In this document: positions 37,120 through 44,774 of the stretch, piece by piece
Layout: the number at the start of each line of letters is the position of its first letter
How positions within the stretch are numbered: position 1 is the stretch's first letter
NCBI RefSeq assembly: GCF_014174405.1
Contig: NZ_JACEGA010000001.1
Location: 2,261,001 to 2,325,000, forward strand
Direction of reading: 5' to 3'
Source of the DNA: Variimorphobacter saccharofermentans
GTDB lineage: Bacteria; Bacillota; Clostridia; Lachnospirales; Lachnospiraceae
Length of the DNA stretch: 64,000 nt
Translations under genes and position numbers: made by a program
Notes under the pieces: model-generated
Database searches by the model: none
Told to the model about the DNA's origin: nothing
What the model saw: the letters and a program-made list of their open reading frames with translations, nothing else

Positions 37120-37171
37120 ATTTGGGAAAATGTAATACAATGATATCAGAAATGGAAAGAGAGGTAACGTA

Positions 37172-38203
37172 ATGAAAGTTGTTGTTTTAGCCGGTGGTAT
37201 CAGTACAGAAAGAGATGTATCATTAGTATCAGGAACAATGATATATAAAGCATTGAAAAGCAAAGGATATAAGGTTATATTGCTGGATGTATTCCTTGGT
37301 TATGAAGGTAATACGGATGGCATTTTTGATATAGATAAGGATTGGGCCGAGAACATCGGAGACATTAAAGAAAGTAATCCGGATATAGAGCAAATTAAAG
37401 GCATACGAAAAGACAAATCAGAAAGCCTCCTGGGTCCTGGAGTGATTGATATCTGTCGTAATTCTGATATTGTCTTTCTGGCTCTTCACGGAGAAAACGG
37501 AGAAGATGGTAAACTTCAGGCAGCCTTTGATTTATTAGGTATTAAATATACCGGAACGGACTATATCAGTAGTGCACTTGCAATGGATAAAGCCATATCA
37601 AAGGAGCTCTTTGCTATCTATAATATACCGACTCCAGCCGGAATCCGTGTAAAAAAGGGAGAAGAATTTGAATGGAATACATATCCCTGTGTGGTTAAAG
37701 TCAGCTGTGGAGGTTCCAGTGTCGGAGTAACTATAGTCCATTCTCGTTCGGAAATGGATGCATCCCTGTCCGAGGCGTTTTCACTAGGTAATGAGGTGAT
37801 TATAGAGCAATACATCAAAGGAAGGGAGTTTTCTGTTGGGGTAATTGACCACAAGGCTTTGCCGATTATAGAAATTGCCCCTCTTGTTGGTTTCTATGAT
37901 TATAAGAATAAATATCAAGCCGGTAGTACGATAGAAACCTGTCCGGCTGAGCTTAATCCTGAGCTCACGAAGCAAATGCAGAAAATAGCTGAGGATGTAT
38001 TTACAGCTCTTCGATTGAAGACCTATGCTCGAATGGATTTTATGCTAAATGAGAACAATGAGATCTTCTGTCTGGAGGCTAATACCCTTCCTGGCATGAC
38101 TCCCACCTCTCTTCTACCTCAGGAAGCAAAAGCCATTGGTATTGAATTTCCTGAATTATGCGAAAAAATTATTGAGGTATCACTAAAAAAATATCAGAAA
38201 TGA
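37172..38203 (+). CDS. ddl: D-alanine--D-alanine ligase
   Basis: 343 residues, ATP-grasp enzyme joining two D-Ala for peptidoglycan. Motifs: LAGGISTERDVSLVSG, FLALHGENGEDGKLQA, GTDYISSALAMDK, VVKVSCGGSSVGV (ATP), EQYIKGREFSVGV, YKNKYQAGS, ARMDFMLNENNEIFCLEANTLPGMT split across the metal site. RBS GAGAGG. It overlaps the following murF region by coupling: the stop TGA is followed 8 bases later by the murF ATG. The sequence is standard for Ddl, not a Van-type D-lactate ligase as far as I can see. Confidence 0.94.
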   Translation: MKVVVLAGGISTERDVSLVSGTMIYKALKSKGYKVILLDVFLGYEGNTDGIFDIDKDWAENIGDIKESNPDIEQIKGIRKDKSESLLGPGVIDICRNSDIVFLALHGENGEDGKLQAAFDLLGIKYTGTDYISSALAMDKAISKELFAIYNIPTPAGIRVKKGEEFEWNTYPCVVKVSCGGSSVGVTIVHSRSEMDASLSEAFSLGNEVIIEQYIKGREFSVGVIDHKALPIIEIAPLVGFYDYKNKYQAGSTIETCPAELNPELTKQMQKIAEDVFTALRLKTYARMDFMLNENNEIFCLEANTLPGMTPTSLLPQEAKAIGIEFPELCEKIIEVSLKKYQK

Positions 38204-38211
38204 GGAAAGCC

Positions 38212-39591
38212 ATGAAAAACATGTCCTTACGTCAGATTGCAGATGCCTGCGGCGGACAATTATATAATGCAGAGGATTCCCTTACAAAAGAAGCGACCGG
38301 TGTTGTTATGGATTCTCGTCTTGTTGAGCAAGATTATATCTTTATTGCAACAGTAGGTGAACGAGTAGACGGTCACTCCTTTATCCAACAGGTATACGAA
38401 AAAGGTGCCTTGGCTGTCATATGTGAAAAGGTTCCAAGTGAAATTACCGGACCATATATTTTAGTACAAAACAGCTTCGAAGCTTTAAAAGCCATTGCAA
38501 AATGGTACCGTATGCAGCTTGATATTAAAGTAATCGGTATTACTGGTAGTGTGGGTAAAACAAGTACGAAAGAATTTATCAGCAGCGTACTTGCCCAAAA
38601 ATACAATGTCCTAAAAACAGAAGGTAATTATAATAATGAAGTCGGTATGCCGCTCACGATACTAAAGCTTCGTGAAGAGCATGAACTGGCTGTCCTGGAA
38701 ATGGGTATAAGCGATTTTGGAGAGATGCATCGCCTCAGTGAAATTGCAAAACCGGATTTCTGTGTTATAACGAATATAGGTCAGTGCCATCTTGAAAACC
38801 TTGGCAGCAGAAAGGGTATTTTAAAAGCAAAATCTGAAATATTTGATTTTATGAATAAACAAGGTCATATATGTCTAAACGGGGATGATGATATGCTGGC
38901 TACCATCGAGGATGTGAATGGAATAAAGCCGGTCCGATTTGGATTGGGCATTGAGAATACAGTATATGCAACCGATGTAAAAAGCAAAGGACTCTTCGGA
39001 AGTACCTGCATCATTCATACTGACAGTTCTACCTTTCAGGCAGAGATACCTCTTCCAGGTGATCATATGATTTTAAATGCATTGGCAGCAACTTGTGTAG
39101 GAAGAATTCTTCAGTTATCCGATGAACAAATAGCCGCCGGAATTGCGTCCGTTCCTTCTGTCAGCGGTAGGAGCAATATACTTCGTCTCAATAAAATCAC
39201 CATAATTGATGACTGCTACAATGCCAATCCGGTGTCAATGAAAGCAGCTATAGATCTATTAAAGCTGGCATATACCAGAAAAGTCGCAATTCTGGGTGAT
39301 ATGTTTGAATTGGGAAAGAACGAAGTGAATTTACATTATGAAATCGGTACCTATGCCGCTCTATCTGGTATTGATGTTCTCATTTGTGTAGGAAGTTTAT
39401 CCGAGAATATGTTCCAGAGTGCCCAAAACGCGAATTCTATTAAGGAGCTTCTTTATTTCAAAACAAGGGATGAATTAATGAATGAACTTCCAAAGCTCCT
39501 TCATAATAATGATACCATATTAGTAAAAGCCTCTCATAGTATGGGTTTTGAACGGATTGTAACTCAATTAACCGAACTTGGGCAATCATAA
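38212..39591 (+). CDS. murF: UDP-MurNAc-tripeptide--D-alanyl-D-alanine ligase
   Basis: About 459 residues. Adds D-Ala-D-Ala to the UDP-MurNAc tripeptide. P-loop GITGSVGKTSTKEF, NYNNEVGMPLTIL, ITNIGQCHLENLGS, IDDCYNANPVSMKAAI, AILGDMFELG and DTILVKASHSMGFE are the family motifs. Start at 38212 chosen because GAGG (38202-38205) is 6 bases upstream; an ATG at 38200 overlaps the ddl stop. The product of ddl is its substrate, so the pair forms a compact cell-wall unit. Confidence 0.95.
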   Translation: MKNMSLRQIADACGGQLYNAEDSLTKEATGVVMDSRLVEQDYIFIATVGERVDGHSFIQQVYEKGALAVICEKVPSEITGPYILVQNSFEALKAIAKWYRMQLDIKVIGITGSVGKTSTKEFISSVLAQKYNVLKTEGNYNNEVGMPLTILKLREEHELAVLEMGISDFGEMHRLSEIAKPDFCVITNIGQCHLENLGSRKGILKAKSEIFDFMNKQGHICLNGDDDMLATIEDVNGIKPVRFGLGIENTVYATDVKSKGLFGSTCIIHTDSSTFQAEIPLPGDHMILNALAATCVGRILQLSDEQIAAGIASVPSVSGRSNILRLNKITIIDDCYNANPVSMKAAIDLLKLAYTRKVAILGDMFELGKNEVNLHYEIGTYAALSGIDVLICVGSLSENMFQSAQNANSIKELLYFKTRDELMNELPKLLHNNDTILVKASHSMGFERIVTQLTELGQS

Positions 39592-39619
39592 TATATCAAT
39601 AATTTATCATAAAGATAAG

Positions 39620-39687
39620 AATAAGCTGGTGTAAATGCACTCTCCCACTTACTATCGAAGGGATACAGGTCAATACACCAGCTTATT
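39620..39687. terminator. Convergent terminator between murF and the TraB-like gene
   Basis: AATAAGCTGGTGT (39620-39632) pairs perfectly with ACACCAGCTTATT (39675-39687). T-rich bases follow on both strands. Confidence 0.8.
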
Positions 39688-39755
39688 TCATATTATATTA
39701 GGAAGCTTATCCAAATCTCCTGTACTATAAAATTAGTTGACTAAATATTTAATAT

Positions 39756-40913
39756 TTAAAAGAGGTTTTTAATCAAATTGGAGCCCGCAATCAGGGTACC
39801 AATGGTTCCTCCGATATTCGACATCACTACTACAAGAATCGTCTTTAAAAAGCGATTTGTAAAAAATCCTTTAAACGAAAAGATATCGTCCTGTATGTTC
39901 TGTATATCTTTCACTGTTGGTTTTTTAATTGTAGCTTCAACCAATCCGGCAAACCAACCGCAGGCGAGCAGAGGATGTAGTGTCGTCAATGGTGCTACAA
40001 GCAGCGATGTCAGGATACTTAAGGGATGAGCCAGGGATAATGCTGTAAAGATTGCAGCAAATACTCCCGTCCATATGACCCAGGTAGATAGTTGTTGTAA
40101 GCCGGTCTCTAAATTCACAAAGAAGGAGTAAACAAGTAATGCTGTAATAATTCCTGGAATAATCCATCCTGCAATTTTCGAAAACCTGCTTTTTGGAGGA
40201 ACAATAGAAATACTCTCCATATCCTGTTCCTTATATATTTCCTTTTTAATACCAGGTACATGCCCTCCACCAAGTACAGCAACAACCTTTTTACCAGGTG
40301 CATTCTTGATCTTATTAGCAAGAAATTGGTCCCGTTCGTTAATCAAAACCTCTCCTACCTGTGGAAGCTGCTGATGGAGGGTAGACATTGCTGATTCCAA
40401 CATATCTTCCTTCAATAGATCCTGAAGCTGCTCATTCGTTACATCAGCATCCTCTTCTGAAGAGAATAAAAAGCTTCCAAATAATTTAACCTTCTCCCAA
40501 AAGCTAAGCTTTCTCCAAATACGTAGAAAGGTTGTCTGAATATTACGATCAGCCAGAACGATTTCTGCCCCTACTTCTTTGGCACTTGCGATCCCCTGAA
40601 GCATTTCTCCTCCCACTACGGTATCCAGCTTCGTAGCCATCTTCTTTTGATAGGAGCTTAAAATCATGCTTGCAATTAAAAATCCAATTTTCTTATTCTT
40701 AATCACTTTAACAATATCCGTATTCTCCCACGCTTTTGGATTCTGTATATTCTCATATCTTTCCTCATCCAATTCAATGCATACACTATCCGGTCGTTCT
40801 TCATCAATTACCTTTTTTACCAGTTCAGCACTTTCCTTTGAAACATGCGCTGTAGCAATTAAAAAAATTTCCTTCCCCTGATAATCAAGTCTTGTTACAT
40901 TATTTTCGTCCAT
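39756..40913 (-). CDS. TraB/PrgY family membrane protein
   Basis: 385 residues. N-terminal TraB domain (LIATAHVSKESAELVKKVI, VCIELDEERYENI, AVLGGGHVPGI with the conserved GxxH site) and a C-terminal membrane part of four or five helices (WIIPGIITALLVYSFF, AHPLSILTSLLVAPLTTLHPLLACG). The enterococcal PrgY/TraB proteins shut down pheromone signals, and the fold is related to Tiki proteases. The role in this organism is unknown, and no peptide-pheromone gene is near. No good RBS other than a weak one upstream of the ATG. Confidence 0.9.
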   Translation of the reverse strand: MDENNVTRLDYQGKEIFLIATAHVSKESAELVKKVIDEERPDSVCIELDEERYENIQNPKAWENTDIVKVIKNKKIGFLIASMILSSYQKKMATKLDTVVGGEMLQGIASAKEVGAEIVLADRNIQTTFLRIWRKLSFWEKVKLFGSFLFSSEEDADVTNEQLQDLLKEDMLESAMSTLHQQLPQVGEVLINERDQFLANKIKNAPGKKVVAVLGGGHVPGIKKEIYKEQDMESISIVPPKSRFSKIAGWIIPGIITALLVYSFFVNLETGLQQLSTWVIWTGVFAAIFTALSLAHPLSILTSLLVAPLTTLHPLLACGWFAGLVEATIKKPTVKDIQNIQDDIFSFKGFFTNRFLKTILVVVMSNIGGTIGTLIAGSNLIKNLF

Positions 40914-41178
40914 TTTATCCGCCTTCCGATAGAATTGATCATAATTATGTAACTATTCTGCTCTTTGTGCAGAACAGCTATCTAAAAACCTGCTTCTACA
41001 ATTGTAAACGATTCATCCAAATAATGAAAGACTTTTTTCATGGATTTGCATTTTCTTTGTGAATATTAAAAGTCTTGATTCCATTCCATTTTTGCAATAT
41101 ACTAATGTCTTAGAAATGTTTCTATATGGAAAAGAAACGATAGATATCTCATTTACAATATATTAGGAGGTGTTATCC

Positions 41179-41616
41179 ATGCAGATGGAGCAATTACAAA
41201 AAGATATGGTTGCCGCTATGAAGGCAAGGGATAAAATACGCAAAGAAACGATTTCCACGTTAGTTTCTGCTGTTAAGAAGCTTGCTATCGATGAAGGCTG
41301 TCGTGACGATATCCCCGAGGAATTAGTAGATCGTGCCATTCTAAAGGAGCTTAAAACCGTAAAGGAACAGGTGGACACCTGTCCTGATGATAGATCTGAA
41401 TTAAAGGCGGAATATCAAACCAAATATGATATTATTAAGGAATATGCTCCTTCCATGATGTCAGAGGAAGAAGTGAAGGCTTATCTTCTGAAGAATTTTG
41501 CAGATGTTGTAGCGACAAAGAATAAAGGTCAGATAATGAAATCCGTTATGGCAGAACTGAAAGGAAAAGCTGACGGTAAAGTAATTAATCAAGTAGTAGC
41601 TGATTTATGTCAATAA
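41179..41616 (+). CDS. GatB/YqeY domain protein
   Basis: 145 residues. Helical YqeY fold: QLQKDMVAAMKARDKIRKETI, ELKAEYQTKYDIIKEYAPSMMSEEEV, NKGQIMKSVMAELKGKADGKVINQVV. Related to the tail domain of the amidotransferase subunit GatB that contacts tRNA, but stand-alone members have no proven function. AGGAGG is 8 bases before ATG 41179; the GTG at 41170 falls inside the RBS. A strong terminator follows. Confidence 0.93.
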   Translation: MQMEQLQKDMVAAMKARDKIRKETISTLVSAVKKLAIDEGCRDDIPEELVDRAILKELKTVKEQVDTCPDDRSELKAEYQTKYDIIKEYAPSMMSEEEVKAYLLKNFADVVATKNKGQIMKSVMAELKGKADGKVINQVVADLCQ

Positions 41617-41625
41617 AATGACAGG

Positions 41626-41693
41626 AAAATGCTTCTGATGCATTCCCATATCGAAGTTCCATTCGATTATAAGAAGCATCAGAAGCATTTTTT
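41626..41693 (+). terminator. Terminator of the YqeY gene
   Basis: AAAATGCTTCTGATGC (41626-41641) pairs with GCATCAGAAGCATTTT (41676-41691) and is followed by T residues. The loop holds a smaller stem. Confidence 0.9.
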
Positions 41694-41822
41694 TCTTCCT
41701 TACTATTTAGACGTAATTACTGTCTTAAGCGTTCTCTTCGTTCCATTATTATGCTTTCGTGATGTAGTAATCGTAACCTACCACTCTTCTTACGTAAAAT
41801 CATAGACAAATGTACTGATGGG

Positions 41823-41851
41823 TTGACACCTTTCACTGCATATGTTATTAT
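41823..41851 (+). promoter_or_regulatory. Promoter of the OadG/OadB unit
   Basis: TTGACA (41823-41828), 17-base spacer, TATTAT (41846-41851). It implies a leader of about 135 bases before the OadG-like start, with a GGTGGA/TCCACC hairpin (41916-41947) inside it. Confidence 0.72.
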
Positions 41852-41929
41852 TTTAACAAGTGTGTTAATGTATCCTTAAGAGTATTTTTATACTATTTTT
41901 ATATTGTGTATATAAGGTGGAGGGCTCCT

Positions 41930-41971
41930 ATGGAGGAAGCTATCCACCAATTATATTTACGAACATTATAA
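41930..41971 (+). CDS. Possible 13-codon leader ORF upstream of the OadG-like gene
   Basis: ATG at 41930 follows GGAGGG by 6 bases and opens a 13-residue frame (MEEAIHQLYLRTL) ending in TAA 24 bases before the next start. It overlaps the GGTGGA/TCCACC hairpin, so translation would open or close that stem. It could be a leader peptide or chance. No repeated codon that would suggest classical attenuation is seen. Confidence 0.35.
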   Translation: MEEAIHQLYLRTL

Positions 41972-41995
41972 CATACATAAGAAAGAGGTGATTTC

Positions 41996-42151
41996 ATGGC
42001 TTTAACTGAAAGTATTCTAGTTGCATTATTTATGATGGCTGTTGTATTTGTCGTACTTATTATGCTATGTGGTATTATAAGAGCTTTCTCATTCTTAATC
42101 AAAATACTTGAAAATAGAAGGGATAACAGTACATCTGGAACAAATGTATAA
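41996..42151 (+). CDS. OadG-like gamma subunit of Na+-pumping decarboxylase
   Basis: 51 residues: a short N-terminus (ALTESILVALFMMAVVFV), one membrane helix to about residue 26, then a basic, polar tail (RAFSFLIKILENRRDNS). Length and layout fit the small gamma subunits (OadG/MmdD type) that anchor the biotin-dependent decarboxylase to its beta subunit. RBS AAGAGGTGA is 5 bases upstream. The oadB gene starts 48 bases after it, which supports the call. The tail lacks the long Pro/Ala linker and zinc-binding end seen in larger OadG proteins. Confidence 0.72.
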   Translation: MALTESILVALFMMAVVFVVLIMLCGIIRAFSFLIKILENRRDNSTSGTNV

Positions 42152-42199
42152 TACTAAGAACAATTGTAATGACATCACAAATCTAAGGAGGATGAAACA

Positions 42200-43336
42200 G
42201 TGTTTATTGATTCACTTATTAAATTATGGGAGGATTCCGGTTTTGCTGCGTTAACCTGGCAATCGCTCCTTATGATTTTTATTGCATGTGTATTAATTTA
42301 TCTTGCCATTGGCAGAAAGTTTGAACCGTTATTGTTATTACCGATTGCCTTTGGTATGCTATTAGCTAACTTACCACTAACTGGTTTAATGAGCGAGCCC
42401 CCCAGTGCTACAGAACCCGGCGGATTACTGTATTATCTTTATATGGGTGTTAAGAAAGGAATCTATCCTTCCCTTATTTTCTTAGGTATAGGTGCAATGA
42501 CAGACTTTGGTCCATTGATTGCCCGTCCAAGTAGTATGATTATCGGTGCAGGTGCTCAATTTGGTATTGCTGTTGCTTTCGTAGTTGCGACATTATTAGG
42601 TTTTACACCTCCGGAAGCAGCATCAATCGGAATAATTGGTGGTGCTGATGGACCAACTGCAATTTATTTAACGACAAGACTTGCTCCACATCTGTTGGCT
42701 TCCATTGCGATTGCCGCATACTCCTATATGGCTCTCATCCCGTTGATTCAACCGCCTTTGATGAGACTGTTAACAACAGAAAAGGAACGAAATATTGAAA
42801 TGAAGCAGTTACGTACTGTTTCGAAGCTTGAAAAAATATGCTTCCCCATTGTTGTATCGATTGTATGTATCCTGTTATTACCTTCCGTTGCACCTCTTAT
42901 CGGTATGTTAATGTTAGGTAATCTATTTAGAGAATCCGGTGTTGTTGAAAGAATTTCTGATACAGCACAGAATGCCCTTATAAATATTGTAACTATTTTC
43001 CTAGGCGTTACAGTAGGTGCTACTGCTGTCGGTACTGAGTTCTTAAAGCCAAAGACTCTTGGAATTATTGCTCTTGGTCTTATCGCGTTTATGTTTAGTA
43101 CCGTAGGTGGTCTTTTGATTGGTAAGTTCATGTGCTTTGTAACAAAGGGTAAGATTAATCCCCTCATCGGTTCAGCCGGAGTATCTGCCGTTCCCATGGC
43201 AGCACGTGTGTCTCAAGTAGAAGGTCAGAAAGCAAACCCTGGTAATTATCTGCTGATGTTTGCTATGGGACCTAATGTTGCCGGTGTTATTGGCTCTGCT
43301 GTGGCAGCCGGAATTCTTCTCTCTTTATTCGGCTAA
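42200..43336 (+). CDS. oadB: Sodium-ion-translocating decarboxylase beta subunit
   Basis: 378 residues with about nine membrane helices. Family motifs: FEPLLLLPIAFGMLLANLP, LIFLGIGAMTDFGPLIA, GIIGGADGPTAIY (the Asp of the Na+ site), and GSAGVSAVPMAARVSQVEGQ. It couples decarboxylation of a biotin-bound carboxyl group to export of Na+. The GTG start follows AAGGAGG. The alpha carboxyltransferase and biotin carrier are not in the window, so the substrate (oxaloacetate, methylmalonyl-CoA or glutaconyl-CoA) cannot be told. Gene symbol given for the family. Confidence 0.93.
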   Translation: MFIDSLIKLWEDSGFAALTWQSLLMIFIACVLIYLAIGRKFEPLLLLPIAFGMLLANLPLTGLMSEPPSATEPGGLLYYLYMGVKKGIYPSLIFLGIGAMTDFGPLIARPSSMIIGAGAQFGIAVAFVVATLLGFTPPEAASIGIIGGADGPTAIYLTTRLAPHLLASIAIAAYSYMALIPLIQPPLMRLLTTEKERNIEMKQLRTVSKLEKICFPIVVSIVCILLLPSVAPLIGMLMLGNLFRESGVVERISDTAQNALINIVTIFLGVTVGATAVGTEFLKPKTLGIIALGLIAFMFSTVGGLLIGKFMCFVTKGKINPLIGSAGVSAVPMAARVSQVEGQKANPGNYLLMFAMGPNVAGVIGSAVAAGILLSLFG

Positions 43337-43450
43337 TACAAAAACGGTTTGAAATGTTTCTTAATAAGAAATATGTAGCAACATTTGATTAGAATGTTTT
43401 CATTTTTCTTGGTATACTAATAGTAAAATATGAAACAAGGAGAAAATGAG

Positions 43451-44434
43451 ATGGAAAAGCATTCAAAACCCAATGAACCCTTAGTAACACATATCTTTAC
43501 TGCAGACCCGTCAGCACATGTATTTGAAGGTAAGCTTTATATATACCCTTCCCATGACTTAGATCATAACGGTCCTGATAATGACAACGGGGATCAATAT
43601 AAGATGGAGGATTACCACATCCTATCCATGGATGATATTGATGCTCCCTGCATCGATCACGGCGAAGCTCTTCATATGAAGGATGTACCGTGGGTAAGCA
43701 AGCAAATGTGGGCTCCGGATGCTGCATATAAGAATGGAACATATTATTTGTTCTTCCCTGCAAGAGATAAGGACGGCATCTTTCGTATCGGTGTTGCAAC
43801 CAGTAAGAATCCTGCTGGTCCGTTTACACCTGAACCCAATTATATTCCAGGCAGCTTTAGTATTGATCCGGCTGTATTCATGGATGATGATGGAAAAGCC
43901 TATATCTATTTTGGTGGTCTTTGGGGCGGTCAGTTAGAAAAATGGCAAACCGGTACCTTTGTTCCAGATGCCACAGGTCCTTCCGGCGACGAGCCCGCAT
44001 TAGGACCAATGGTTGCAGAATTAAGTGATGACCTTCTGACCTTCCAGAATGGTCCTCAGGAGATTAAAATATTAGACGAGAATGGTAACCCTCTCACCGC
44101 TGGTGATGAGGATCGCAGATACTTTGAAGGTCCTTGGATGCACAAGTATAATGACTATTATTATTTATCTTACTCCACTGGAAGTACCCATTATCTTGTA
44201 TATGCTATCAGTAAGGATCCGAAAGGACCATTTACCTATAAAGGAAGAATTCTTGAGCCAGTAATCGGATGGACTACACATCATTCCATCGTTCAATTCA
44301 AGGATAAATGGTATCTGTTCTATCATGACAGTTCTCTTTCCAATGGTGTTAATCATAAGCGTTGCGTTAAATACAGAGAACTTAAGTATAATGCAGATGG
44401 TACCATACAGACGATGAAGCCTTACGAGGATTAA
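43451..44434 (+). CDS. Glycoside hydrolase family 43 (arabinofuranosidase/xylosidase type)
   Basis: About 327 residues, a single five-bladed propeller without signal peptide. Catalytic base Asp19 (TADPSAHVFEGKLYIYPSHD, cut here to its core), transition-state Asp in IDPAVFMDDDGKAYIYFGG, and acid Glu in YFEGPWMHKYNDYYYL. AAGGAG is 8 bases before ATG 43451; the ATG at 43430 lies upstream of the RBS. Likely acts inside the cell on arabinoxylan or xyloglucan oligosaccharides. A family-A hairpin follows its stop. Confidence 0.92.
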   Translation: MEKHSKPNEPLVTHIFTADPSAHVFEGKLYIYPSHDLDHNGPDNDNGDQYKMEDYHILSMDDIDAPCIDHGEALHMKDVPWVSKQMWAPDAAYKNGTYYLFFPARDKDGIFRIGVATSKNPAGPFTPEPNYIPGSFSIDPAVFMDDDGKAYIYFGGLWGGQLEKWQTGTFVPDATGPSGDEPALGPMVAELSDDLLTFQNGPQEIKILDENGNPLTAGDEDRRYFEGPWMHKYNDYYYLSYSTGSTHYLVYAISKDPKGPFTYKGRILEPVIGWTTHHSIVQFKDKWYLFYHDSSLSNGVNHKRCVKYRELKYNADGTIQTMKPYED

Positions 44435-44458
44435 TCACTCGTTTCACAGTCTCCATAT

Positions 44459-44668
44459 GGGGCTGTAACATAATATATGCGGGGCTTATGATTTACCTCA
44501 CACACAGACGGAAGAACATTTTACTGATTATGAATGCCTCATGCGAACATTTATATTTGCATACTATAATAAATGTTCGCCTTAAGCATTCATAATACAG
44601 CAACATGTTCTTCCGACAGTGCATTATGGTAAATCATAAGCCCCGCCATTATATTATGTAACAGCCCC
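44459..44668 (+). repeat. Long-hairpin family A, best-preserved full copy
   Basis: Outer stem 44459-44477 with 44650-44668 (GGGGCTGT...ACAGCCCC, one mismatch); second stem of 17 perfect pairs 44481-44497 with 44628-44644; internal loop TCACACACAGA (44498-44508) opposite ACAGTGCATTAT (44616-44627); distal arm from CGGAAGAACAT / ATGTTCTTCCG. Loop strands are identical to the 14.4-kb copy, stem sequences are not. Lies between convergent genes. Confidence 0.95.
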
Positions 44669-44774
44669 GTATATAAACATCCAAATATGAAATTCCTAGA
44701 ATAATTATTTAAACGATATATTGCAGGGTGTTCACTCCTATGCGTTGTTTAACAATATCAATTGTATATGTTTG

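Noticed and set aside
43497..43799. Minus-strand frame antisense to GH43
   Set aside because: Complement of conserved catalytic regions; no start signals.
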